From assembly GCF_000377665.1 (NCBI RefSeq), contig NZ_KB898646.1, positions 620,001 through 684,000 on the forward strand: DNA of 64,000 bases, written 5' to 3'. The translations under genes and the position numbers were made by a program. The notes beneath the pieces were generated by a model. It made no database searches. It was given only the letters and a program-made list of their open reading frames with translations, and was not told the origin of the DNA. This document shows positions 1-7,177 of the stretch, in pieces (the stretch's first letter is position 1; the number at the start of each line of letters is the position of its first letter). The stretch is from Vreelandella zhanjiangensis DSM 21076. GTDB lineage: Bacteria > Pseudomonadota > Gammaproteobacteria > Pseudomonadales > Halomonadaceae.

Positions 1-615
1 AGCTTTGGTGATCCATACGCCGTCTTTACGTTCAGCACCCAGCGACTCTACATAGTTGGCCGCTGTTGCGCCGAAGTCGAGTGCGTGGCGTATAAAATTG
101 AACACGAACCGTGCATCGTTATCGTGAAGATAGGCGTCAGAATATTCAAACCCACCTACGGAACGATCGATATTGATAATGGGTTCTTCGCGTTTAATAT
201 GTTTGGGTGCGAGCAGGCGCGGGCGTTTGGTAAATCCGTTGCCCATTAACCAATAAAGCCATGTGCCTGCCCAGAGATAGCGCGGCGAGTGACGAAAGCC
301 TTTGGTTATCGTGGTAAGAAAACGAATTTCCTGCACCGTAGAAGGGTAGCTCTTGATTAAGTGGTTGCGGCTTTTGCAAAGCTTGCGCACCAAGCCAAAA
401 TCATTGCTTTCCATATATTTGATGCCTCCCCATACCAGATTCGAGGAGTGCATGCTGGTGCTGCCCGCGAAGTCGCCACGATCTATCAGTGCGACACGCG
501 CCCCTTTACCAGCCAATGCCGCCGCGCTGGCCGCACCGTTAATACCACCACCAATCACCAGCGCGTCAAAGGTGGTACTCGCTAATTGACTAACGTTTTG
601 TTCGCGCAGCGTCAT
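1..615 (-). CDS. glpD: Glycerol-3-phosphate dehydrogenase GlpD, N-terminal part (cut by window edge)
   Basis: The first 205 codons of an FAD enzyme that oxidises sn-glycerol 3-phosphate to dihydroxyacetone phosphate at the inner membrane, passing electrons to quinone. After a short leader the protein shows the dinucleotide-binding motif VIGGGINGAA near residue 20, an ALIDRGDFAGSTSMHSSNL stretch typical of GlpD, and GGIKYMES further on. The ATG at 615 is preceded by GAGG. The reading frame stays open to base 1, so the C-terminal half lies outside the window. It sits downstream of the glycerol ABC transporter genes on the same strand, the arrangement known from rhizobial glp operons, which supports glycerol catabolism. 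glpK and glpR are not in the window and may lie further left. Confidence 0.93.
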   Translation of the reverse strand, partial: MTLREQNVSQLASTTFDALVIGGGINGAASAAALAGKGARVALIDRGDFAGSTSMHSSNLVWGGIKYMESNDFGLVRKLCKSRNHLIKSYPSTVQEIRFLTTITKGFRHSPRYLWAGTWLYWLMGNGFTKRPRLLAPKHIKREEPIINIDRSVGGFEYSDAYLHDNDARFVFNFIRHALDFGATAANYVESLGAERKDGVWITKA

Positions 616-692
616 GGAGGCCTCATTAATGGAGTGGGTAAGCGTAGTAACCAAGGCTAGAAGCGGTTATGTTCATTTGTGAAAGAATATGT

Positions 693-706
693 GATCGTTT
701 TCGATC
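693..706. promoter_or_regulatory. Candidate GlpR-type operator upstream of glpD
   Basis: A palindrome GATCG-TTTT-CGATC lies about 80 bases before the glpD start. Its core TCG-N4-CGA resembles the DeoR-family GlpR operator core known from E. coli. Flanking bases carry a second, looser inverted pair, ATGTTCA at 669-675 and TGAACAT at 722-728. A similar core occurs before glpS at 7033-7048. Assignment to GlpR is inference. Confidence 0.4.
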
Positions 707-812
707 TTTCAAGTTTGAAAGTGAACATTAATGGTCCTAAAAGCTGCCTTCATTATGTAGCGATCAATGAAGGTTGCTTTACGCTTAAGGCTTTCTTGTC
801 AATTATGCCTAG

Positions 813-836
813 TGCAGGGCGGTTGCCCGCCCTGCA
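813..836 (-). other. Stem-loop between glpV and glpD
   Basis: A perfect 10-bp stem (TGCAGGGCGG / CCGCCCTGCA) with a 4-base loop lies just after the glpV stop codon. No T-run follows on the minus strand, so it looks more like an mRNA-stabilising or processing hairpin, or a weak terminator, separating the binding-protein gene from glpD. Confidence 0.5.
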
Positions 837-849
837 GGTGGGTGCTTAG

Positions 850-2601
850 TTACTCCTGGCGCGAGCCAGCCGCCATCCAGGCTTCCATCATTTCTTCGTA
901 AGGTACGGTAGTGCCCTGGGGCATCTCGTCATCAAGTTTTTGTTTCGGCGCGCCTTCGCGGTCTAGCCAGACCTGAGGATCTTCCTCCTCGTTGAGTACC
1001 GGCGCGTAGCTATCGAAGACATTGGCACGGGCCAGGCGGTTCATAGTGTTGTCCATTTCCGCTGCCAGCTTGTCCAGGCCTTCCTGGGGCGAGACTTCTC
1101 CGCTCATTACCGGCGCCAGGTTTTGCCACCAAAGCGGTGCCATGCGTGGGTAGTCAGGCACGTTGGTTCCGGTGGGTGTCCAGTTGGACTCGTTAGGGCT
1201 GCGATAGAATTCCACCAGGCCACCCAGCTTGGGTGCCATTTCGGTCATCTGTTCTGAGAAGATATCAGACTCACGAATAGGCGTTAAACCGTGCATGAGC
1301 TTTTCAAGCGATACCGTTTTTGCCACGGTAAACTGGGCGAAAAGCCAGGCAGCTGTGCGGCGGTCTTCAGGCGTCGAGTCGAAGAACGTCCATGCCCCCA
1401 CGTCCTGATAGCCTACTTTCATGCCCTCTTCCCAATACGGGCCGGTGGGAGACGGTGCCATACGCCATAGTGGATTGCCTTCATCATCGGTTACCGCCAC
1501 TGACGGGTCGACCATGTCGGCCGTAAAGGTGGTGTACCAGAAGATCTGCTGGGCGATATGCCCCTGCGCAGGTACCGGTCCTGCTTCACCAAAGGTCATG
1601 CCTTGAGCTTCAGGTGGCGCGAAATCGCGTAGCCAATCGACCGCTTTTTGCATCGCAAATACCGATGCTGGCGAGTTGGTAGCGCCGCCGCGACTGACGC
1701 TGGCGCCTACCGGCTGGCTATCTTCGTTGACGCGAATCCCCCAGTCGTCCACTGGGTTGCCTGACGGGATGCCAGGGCTACCCATGCCTGCCATGGAGAG
1801 CCATGAATCGTGGAAGCGCCAGCCTAGTGACGGGTCGCGGCGGCCGTAGTCCATATGACCGTATACCTTTACACCATCGATTTCACCCACATGTTCCGAG
1901 AAGAACTCGGCAATGTCTTCATAGGCTGTCCAGTTGGTGGGCACTCCCAGATCGTAGTCATAAATTTCCCGGAACTGTTCCTGCAGATCCTCGCGCTGGA
2001 ACCAGTCATGGCGGAACCAGTAGAGGTTGGCGAACTGCTGGGTGGGCAGTTGGAACAGGCTGCCATCTGGCCCGGTGCCATACTGCAAGCCAATAAAGTC
2101 GTCCAGATCCAGCGTGGGCAGTGTGTAATCTTCCCACTCATTCTCCATCGCTTCAGACAGATTGACCGTCGTGCCATAGCGAATGTGTGTACCGATAGAG
2201 TCGGTATCGTTCACAAAACCGTCGTAGATGCTGTTACCCGACTGCATCTGGTTCTGCATGGTATCCACCACATCGCCCTCACCAATGATGTTGTGGGTCA
2301 CGTTGATACCGGTCAGTTCTTGAAAGACTTCTGCCAGAACCTCACTTTCATATACGTGAGTCGTGAGGCCTTCGGCCACGGTCTGAATATCCATGCCCCG
2401 GAAAGGCTCGGCGGCGTTGGCAAACCACATCAGTTCTTCAATCTGCTCTTCACGGCTTAGGGTTGAGTTTTGAAAGTGCTCATCGACTAGGCGTTCGGCG
2501 ATGGCGCGAGCGTCGTTTTCCTGGGCTGACAGCGCGCCCGAGGCTAGCAGCAGGCTTGCGGCGAGAGTGGTCAGTCTGAATTTGTTGTAATGCTTGTGCA
2601 T
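850..2601 (-). CDS. glpV: Glycerol ABC transporter periplasmic binding protein (GlpV-like)
   Basis: A 583-residue periplasmic solute-binding protein, larger than the usual ~430 aa of family 1 sugar-binding proteins but of the size known for rhizobial GlpV. An N-terminal signal peptide of about 26 residues ends at the ALSA-QE site. The first 90 residues form an extra N-terminal region before the binding fold. The C-terminal part has the WWQNLAPVMSG segment common to this group. A strong GAGG precedes the ATG at 2601. It follows two permease genes, a DUF2160 gene and two ATPase genes on the same strand, so it is the substrate-recognition part of a glycerol importer. Glycerol as substrate is inferred from the glpSTPQV gene order and glpD next door. 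Confidence 0.85.
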   Translation of the reverse strand: MHKHYNKFRLTTLAASLLLASGALSAQENDARAIAERLVDEHFQNSTLSREEQIEELMWFANAAEPFRGMDIQTVAEGLTTHVYESEVLAEVFQELTGINVTHNIIGEGDVVDTMQNQMQSGNSIYDGFVNDTDSIGTHIRYGTTVNLSEAMENEWEDYTLPTLDLDDFIGLQYGTGPDGSLFQLPTQQFANLYWFRHDWFQREDLQEQFREIYDYDLGVPTNWTAYEDIAEFFSEHVGEIDGVKVYGHMDYGRRDPSLGWRFHDSWLSMAGMGSPGIPSGNPVDDWGIRVNEDSQPVGASVSRGGATNSPASVFAMQKAVDWLRDFAPPEAQGMTFGEAGPVPAQGHIAQQIFWYTTFTADMVDPSVAVTDDEGNPLWRMAPSPTGPYWEEGMKVGYQDVGAWTFFDSTPEDRRTAAWLFAQFTVAKTVSLEKLMHGLTPIRESDIFSEQMTEMAPKLGGLVEFYRSPNESNWTPTGTNVPDYPRMAPLWWQNLAPVMSGEVSPQEGLDKLAAEMDNTMNRLARANVFDSYAPVLNEEEDPQVWLDREGAPKQKLDDEMPQGTTVPYEEMMEAWMAAGSRQE

Positions 2602-2670
2602 GGTGACCTCGTTTTGTTGTGTTCTTCCCTGATGGCTTGGCCGTCCCTGATACCGATTAAACGCTGGCAG

Positions 2671-2943
2671 CTAGCCCCAGCGCATTAATACCAACAGCCA
2701 TATGGCTGATACCGCTAGTGCAATCCAGATGGATAGTGAGGTGAAGCCAATCACACCCAGATGGATAAACGCAGCCGAGAGCAGGCCGATAAACAGCCTG
2801 TCCCCGCGCGTGGTGGAAATGGGCAAGAAACCTTTGCGCTCTATGGTGGGTGACAGAATTTCCCATATCGTCATCCCTGCCAGCATGGCCGCAATGGACG
2901 AAAAGAATATGGCGGTGGGCATGGTCCATACCATCCAGGACAT
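2671..2943 (-). CDS. DUF2160 small membrane protein of the glycerol transporter operon
   Basis: A 90-residue, very hydrophobic protein with about three membrane segments (roughly residues 5-26, 44-64 and 66-86) and a short polar loop ERKGFLPISTTRGDRLF between the first two. It matches the DUF2160 family as I recall it, which accompanies GlpSTPQV-type transporters. It starts 11 bases after glpQ ends and is followed by glpV, so it is probably co-transcribed. Its function is unknown; an accessory subunit of the permease is the simplest guess. An overlapping 105-codon frame in the same region is a shadow, because it lacks membrane character and family resemblance. Confidence 0.8.
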   Translation of the reverse strand: MSWMVWTMPTAIFFSSIAAMLAGMTIWEILSPTIERKGFLPISTTRGDRLFIGLLSAAFIHLGVIGFTSLSIWIALAVSAIWLLVLMRWG

Positions 2944-2954
2944 GGCAAATCTCC

Positions 2955-3851
2955 TCAGGTACGGCCCAGGGCAAAGCCCTTGGCGATATGGTTACGAACG
3001 AAATAGACGACCAAGATGCCGGGGATGATGGTGAGAACCCCGGCGGCTGCCAGGGTGCCCCAGTCGATGCCGGAAGCGGTAGAAGTGCGCGTCATGATCA
3101 TGCCGATAGGCTGGGCATTGGTCGCGGTTAGCGTGCGGGCCAGCAGAAGCTCCACCCAGGAGAACATAAACAGAAAGAACAGCGTGACACCGATACCCGA
3201 GCGGATCATGGGGATGAAAATCTTGACGAAAAAGCGCGGAAAGCTGTAGCCATCGATATAGGCCGTTTCATCAATCTCCTTGGGCACGCTGCTCATGAAA
3301 CCCTCAAGAATCCAGATCGCCAGCGGGATATTGAACAGACAGTGGGCCAGCGCCACGGCGATATGGGTATCGAACAGGCCTACCGAGTAGTAGAGCTGAA
3401 AGTAGGGCAGCAAAAATACCGCAGGCGGGGCCATCAGGTTGGTCAGCAGCCAGAAAAACAGATGTTTGTCGCCAATAAAGGTGAAGCGGCTGAAGGCGTA
3501 GGCAGCCGGTAGTGCTACGCAGATAGTGATGAGCATGTTCATCGCCACGTAGAGCATCGAGTTGACGTAGCCCATGTACCAGCTCGAATTGGTAAAGATG
3601 CCGATATAGTTATCGAAGGTAAGGTTTTGTGGCCACAGCGTCATTGAGCCGAGAATTTCGCTATTGGTCTGTAGTGACATATTGATCAGCCAGTAGATGG
3701 GCAGAATCATCAATATCAGATAGAGGCCAAGCAGGCAGTTGGCACGCCAGCGCGAGCGGGCATTTCGGTTACGCCGCTGGGCGGGCGTTACCTTGCTGAA
3801 AATGGTGGTGTACTTTTCGCCGCGCTGAGTATTTTCGAGTTGGTAGCTCAT
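2955..3851 (-). CDS. glpQ: Glycerol ABC transporter permease (GlpQ-like)
   Basis: A 298-residue inner-membrane permease of the MalG-like group, with about six membrane segments. The cytoplasmic coupling motif is recognisable as EEID-type: VPKEIDETAYIDGYSFPRFF around residues 192-211. The chosen ATG at 3851 has GGAGGTG seven bases upstream; a start nine bases earlier (3860) is possible but has poorer spacing and would overlap glpP. It begins one base after the glpP stop, so the two permeases are likely translationally coupled. With GlpP it should form the membrane channel of the glycerol importer. Confidence 0.85.
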   Translation of the reverse strand: MSYQLENTQRGEKYTTIFSKVTPAQRRNRNARSRWRANCLLGLYLILMILPIYWLINMSLQTNSEILGSMTLWPQNLTFDNYIGIFTNSSWYMGYVNSMLYVAMNMLITICVALPAAYAFSRFTFIGDKHLFFWLLTNLMAPPAVFLLPYFQLYYSVGLFDTHIAVALAHCLFNIPLAIWILEGFMSSVPKEIDETAYIDGYSFPRFFVKIFIPMIRSGIGVTLFFLFMFSWVELLLARTLTATNAQPIGMIMTRTSTASGIDWGTLAAAGVLTIIPGILVVYFVRNHIAKGFALGRT

Positions 3852-3852
3852 G

Positions 3853-4740
3853 CTAGGCACCTCCGTGCGGGTGCTTGTCTTTCTGCATGTGCATGATGGT
3901 GGTGTAGAACACCCAGCTCACCAGCAGAATGACCAGAAAATAGATCAGCGAGAACGCCGCCGAAGGGCCCAAATCCTGCTGCCCGACCGCCATGGTCGTT
4001 AGAGACTGGCTCAAAAAAGTGGTGGCGCTGCCCGGCCCGCCGCCGGTCAGTACAAAGGGCTCGGCGTAGATCATGAACGAGTGCATGAAGCGCAGCAGGA
4101 CGGCAATCACCAGTACGTTGGTCAGCTTGGGCAACTGGATATAGCGAAACACGGCCCATTTGGAGGCGCGGTCAATGCGTGCGGCCTGGTAGTAGGCTTC
4201 GGGAATCGAACGCAGGCCGCTGTAGCAGAGCATCGCGACCAGCGGCGTCCAGTGCCAGACGTCCATCAGAACGATCGTCACCCAGGCATCGCCCGCATTG
4301 CGGGTGATGTTGTAGTCAACGCCCAGCTCGCGCAGGCCCCAACCCATCAGGCCGATATCACCCCGGGTAAAGATTTGCCAGATACTGCCCACCACGTTCC
4401 AGGGGATGAGCAACGGCAGGGTAATCAAGATCAGTACCGCTGAGGCCTGCCAGCCGCGTTTGGGCATGATCAACGCAATGCCGATTCCCAGCGGAATCTG
4501 AATGGCGAGAATAATCAGCGAGAATGAAATCTGGCGAAGAAATGCTGCTTGAAGAGCACTGTCATTGAGCATACTTTCAAACCACTCGGTGCCGGTAAAA
4601 AATCTCGCGTTGGGGCCAAGCACATCCTGCACCGAGTAGTTGACCACGGTCATCAGCGGGATGATGGCGGAGAACGCCACCAGTACCAGCATGGGAAGCA
4701 CCAGCAACCAGGCTCTGTTATTGGGTACCTTGTTATTCAT
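3853..4740 (-). CDS. glpP: Glycerol ABC transporter permease (GlpP-like)
   Basis: A 295-residue permease of the MalF-like group with six predicted membrane segments and the coupling helix SIPEAYYQAARIDRASKWAV followed by FRYIQLPKL near residues 195-220. The start at 4740 (MNNKVPNN) has GGAGG seven bases upstream and overlaps the end of glpT by eight bases. The frame is open for another 60 codons upstream, but that stretch lies in glpT and reads as shadow. It partners GlpQ and the ATPases GlpS and GlpT. Confidence 0.85.
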   Translation of the reverse strand: MNNKVPNNRAWLLVLPMLVLVAFSAIIPLMTVVNYSVQDVLGPNARFFTGTEWFESMLNDSALQAAFLRQISFSLIILAIQIPLGIGIALIMPKRGWQASAVLILITLPLLIPWNVVGSIWQIFTRGDIGLMGWGLRELGVDYNITRNAGDAWVTIVLMDVWHWTPLVAMLCYSGLRSIPEAYYQAARIDRASKWAVFRYIQLPKLTNVLVIAVLLRFMHSFMIYAEPFVLTGGGPGSATTFLSQSLTTMAVGQQDLGPSAAFSLIYFLVILLVSWVFYTTIMHMQKDKHPHGGA

Positions 4741-5833
4741 GCTCAGCCTCCACCCGATATTCATCGATATACAGCGCAACGTGGGCATTATCGAAGTGCG
4801 CAAACGCCGTTTCACCGACCGGCGGGTGGCCTTCAGGCAGGCGTGCCTTGAAAGGTTGTCCGTTGAGCATGAAGGACAGAAGAGAGTGGGTGCCAAGATC
4901 CTGCAAGCTGGCCACTTCAATGGGTATGCTTTCGGTCGTCTGCTGAGAGCTGATAGTGATGAATTCCGGGCGGATACCCAGCTTGATATTGCTGGCGTTC
5001 GCGCTGGCTATAGCGCGCTTGAGTAACGCGCTGACCGGTAGGGGCTGTGAGCCGAACATTACCTGATCACCTTGATATTCTACCGCCAGGAAGTTCATGC
5101 CGGGGCTGCCAATAAAGTAGCCGACAAAGGTATGCGCGGGGCGTTCAAACAGATCTCGCGGGGTGCCGAACTGAACCACCTGCCCCTCGTACATCACGGC
5201 AATTTTATCCGCGAAAGTAGAGGCTTCGAGCTGGTCGTGGGTCACGTAGATCATGGTGATATTGAAGCGCTCGTGAATTTCCTTGAGCTTGCGGCGCAGC
5301 TTCCACTTCAACTGCGGGTCGATTACGGTCAGCGGCTCATCAAACAAAATGGCTGTCACATCATCGCGCACCAGCCCGCGACCCATGGAAACTTTCTGCT
5401 TCTCATCGGCAGTCAGGTTCTTGGCTTTACGTTTTAACAGCGGGGTAAGGTCCAGAATATCGGCCACTTCGAGTACCTTGGGTTTCACGCGGTGCTCGGG
5501 GGTGTTCATGTTACGTAACGGAAAGGCGAGGTTGTCGAATACTGTCATGGTGTCGTAGATCACCGGGAACTGGAACACCTGGGCAATATTGCGCTCTTCA
5601 GGAGGCAGCTCATTTACCCGTTGGCCGTCAAACAGCACGTCACCCTCAGAGGGTTCAAGCAGCCCTGAAATGATATTGAGCAGCGTTGACTTGCCACACC
5701 CTGAAGGCCCTAACAGCGCATAGGCGCCACCCTGGTGCCAAACGTGATCCATCTGCCGAATGGCGTAATCCGCTGCATGGGTAGGCGTTTTTTCATAGGA
5801 GTGTGCAAGGCCTTTAAGGGTGATTTCAGCCAT
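4733..5833 (-). CDS. glpT: Glycerol ABC transporter ATPase with degenerate signature motif (GlpT-like)
   Basis: A 366-residue ATPase of the sugar importer (MalK/UgpC) type. Walker A is canonical (GPSGCGKST, residues 42-50), Walker B is ILFDEP near 162 and the H-loop His is kept (VTHD, His199). The ABC signature, normally LSGGQ, reads LTADEKQ at 140-146 and is degenerate. A C-terminal regulatory domain of about 120 residues follows. It overlaps glpS by eight bases at its start and glpP by eight at its end, showing a tightly packed operon. Together with GlpS it should form a heterodimer with one working and one weak ATP site. The symbol follows the rhizobial glpSTPQV scheme, not the E. coli GlpT antiporter. 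Confidence 0.85.
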   Translation of the reverse strand: MAEITLKGLAHSYEKTPTHAADYAIRQMDHVWHQGGAYALLGPSGCGKSTLLNIISGLLEPSEGDVLFDGQRVNELPPEERNIAQVFQFPVIYDTMTVFDNLAFPLRNMNTPEHRVKPKVLEVADILDLTPLLKRKAKNLTADEKQKVSMGRGLVRDDVTAILFDEPLTVIDPQLKWKLRRKLKEIHERFNITMIYVTHDQLEASTFADKIAVMYEGQVVQFGTPRDLFERPAHTFVGYFIGSPGMNFLAVEYQGDQVMFGSQPLPVSALLKRAIASANASNIKLGIRPEFITISSQQTTESIPIEVASLQDLGTHSLLSFMLNGQPFKARLPEGHPPVGETAFAHFDNAHVALYIDEYRVEAEHE

Positions 5834-6923
5834 GGGCAGCTCCTCCCTGACGCGCAGGCGTGTGAACGGTATGACCCTGTTTGTTGAAGGCGTAAAGTTG
5901 ATGGGTAGGGAAGTAGACTTTCAGCGGCTCATTGACGCTGAATTGGTGGATACCTGCCAGATGCAGTACTAGCGGAAAGCGCTCATGGTGAACATGCAAA
6001 AAGGTTTCTGAACCACTGATTTCGGCAACGTCTACATGCACATCCAGCGCCAGGTCATCCGCCCTTTGTGGCACCAGGGTGAGATGTGACGCGCGCACGC
6101 CAAAGTCGTAATCACCCGGCTCAAGGCGTTTGAGATTGTCATCGCAGGGAAAATGCAGCGTTTGATCAAAGGTGATTTCGGTATCGGTAAGCTGGCCGGG
6201 CACAATGTTGATGGGCGGCTCAGAAAACATCTCGGCGCTGAAGCGGCCGTTGGGTTCCCGGTAGACCTGTTCGGTAGGGCCGTACTGAAGCAGCCTGCCT
6301 TCATGCAGCACCGCCGTGTTGCCGCCCAGCGCCAGCGCCTCGTTGGGTTCGGTCGTGGCGTATACCGCAATACAGTTGCGCGCCTTGAACAGTTCGCGCA
6401 GCTCATCACGCAGTTCTTCACGAAGCTTGTAGTCAAGATTGACCAGCGGTTCATCGAACAGGATTAGATCGGCATCCTTGACCAACGCTCGCCCCATGGC
6501 GGTGCGCTGCTGCTGGCCGCCGGAAAGCTCCTCAGGGTAGCGGTTAAGCAGGTGTTCGATATGCAGCATCTCGGCTATTTCGCCCACCCGCTTATCAATT
6601 TCGCTTTTGGGATGCTTGGCAAGCTTGAGCGGAGAGGCAATGTTGTCGTAAACGGTGAGGCTGGGGTAGTTGATAAACTGCTGATACACCATGGAAACAT
6701 TGCGCTTGCGCACGGAGACGTTGGTCACGTCTTTGCCATCCAGGATGATCTTTCCTTGAGTAGGGGGCTCAAGCCCTGCCATAAGACGCATAAGCGTAGT
6801 TTTACCCGCTAGCGTACGGCCCAAGAGCACATTGAAGGAGCCCGGCTCAAGCGCCAGGTCTATTCCACTGATATGCGCCACACCGTTAACGATGTGATCA
6901 ATCTTTTGCAAATGTAAGGACAT
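5826..6923 (-). CDS. glpS: Glycerol ABC transporter ATPase with atypical Walker A and no H-loop His (GlpS-like)
   Basis: A 365-residue ATPase, first gene of the glycerol transport operon. Walker A is GRTLAGKTT (residues 35-43), in which the usual Gly before AGK is Leu; this variant is typical of GlpS as I recall it. The signature LSGGQ (133-137) and Walker B LILFDEP (153-159) are canonical, but the H-loop reads VYATTEP, with Thr191 where His is expected. I chose the ATG at 6923 because it starts the conserved fold; an upstream TTG at 6962 in frame would add 13 residues. Neither has a strong ribosome site. The 110 bases upstream carry a candidate GlpR operator. Confidence 0.85.
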   Translation of the reverse strand: MSLHLQKIDHIVNGVAHISGIDLALEPGSFNVLLGRTLAGKTTLMRLMAGLEPPTQGKIILDGKDVTNVSVRKRNVSMVYQQFINYPSLTVYDNIASPLKLAKHPKSEIDKRVGEIAEMLHIEHLLNRYPEELSGGQQQRTAMGRALVKDADLILFDEPLVNLDYKLREELRDELRELFKARNCIAVYATTEPNEALALGGNTAVLHEGRLLQYGPTEQVYREPNGRFSAEMFSEPPINIVPGQLTDTEITFDQTLHFPCDDNLKRLEPGDYDFGVRASHLTLVPQRADDLALDVHVDVAEISGSETFLHVHHERFPLVLHLAGIHQFSVNEPLKVYFPTHQLYAFNKQGHTVHTPARQGGAAHG

Positions 6924-7032
6924 GCCGATCTCGCAAGCGTCATTGTTATTGGAAATGATCAATTGGGAATGATCATTTGATCGTGCGTGCTGTTGAAAAT
7001 CGATTAAACGGCGTTGGTTATTAGGTTTTTTG

Positions 7033-7048
7033 CTTTCGTTTCCGAAAG
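7033..7048. promoter_or_regulatory. Candidate GlpR-type operator upstream of glpS
   Basis: An inverted repeat CTTTCG-TTTC-CGAAAG lies about 110 bases before the glpS start. Like the site before glpD it has a TCG-N4-CGA core. Two such sites flanking one glycerol regulon argue for a common repressor. Identification as GlpR binding is inference. Confidence 0.4.
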
Positions 7049-7120
7049 GCTAGTTGGCCGTTTGTGAACTCGCAACGCGTTTTTGGGCAATCGGGCTACG
7101 CTTTTAGGCGTAGATAAAGA

Positions 7121-7151
7121 TAAAAAAACCGGCCCCATGATGGAGCCGGTT
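7121..7151 (-). terminator. Rho-independent terminator after fadE
   Basis: Read on the minus strand, a stem AACCGGCTCC...GGGCCGGTT is followed by an unbroken run of T. It lies about 27 bases beyond the fadE stop codon and separates fadE from the glp operon promoter region. Confidence 0.85.
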
Positions 7152-7177
7152 GATGACATACGTTTTACGTAAGGCGT

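Noticed and set aside
1855..2460. 201-codon open frame antisense to glpV
   Set aside because: It lies wholly within a well-supported gene on the other strand, has no recognisable motifs and no ribosome site; it mirrors the codon bias of glpV.
2657..2974. 105-codon frame overlapping the DUF2160 gene
   Set aside because: The alternative frame gives the hydrophobic DUF2160 protein expected in this operon; this one is a shadow.
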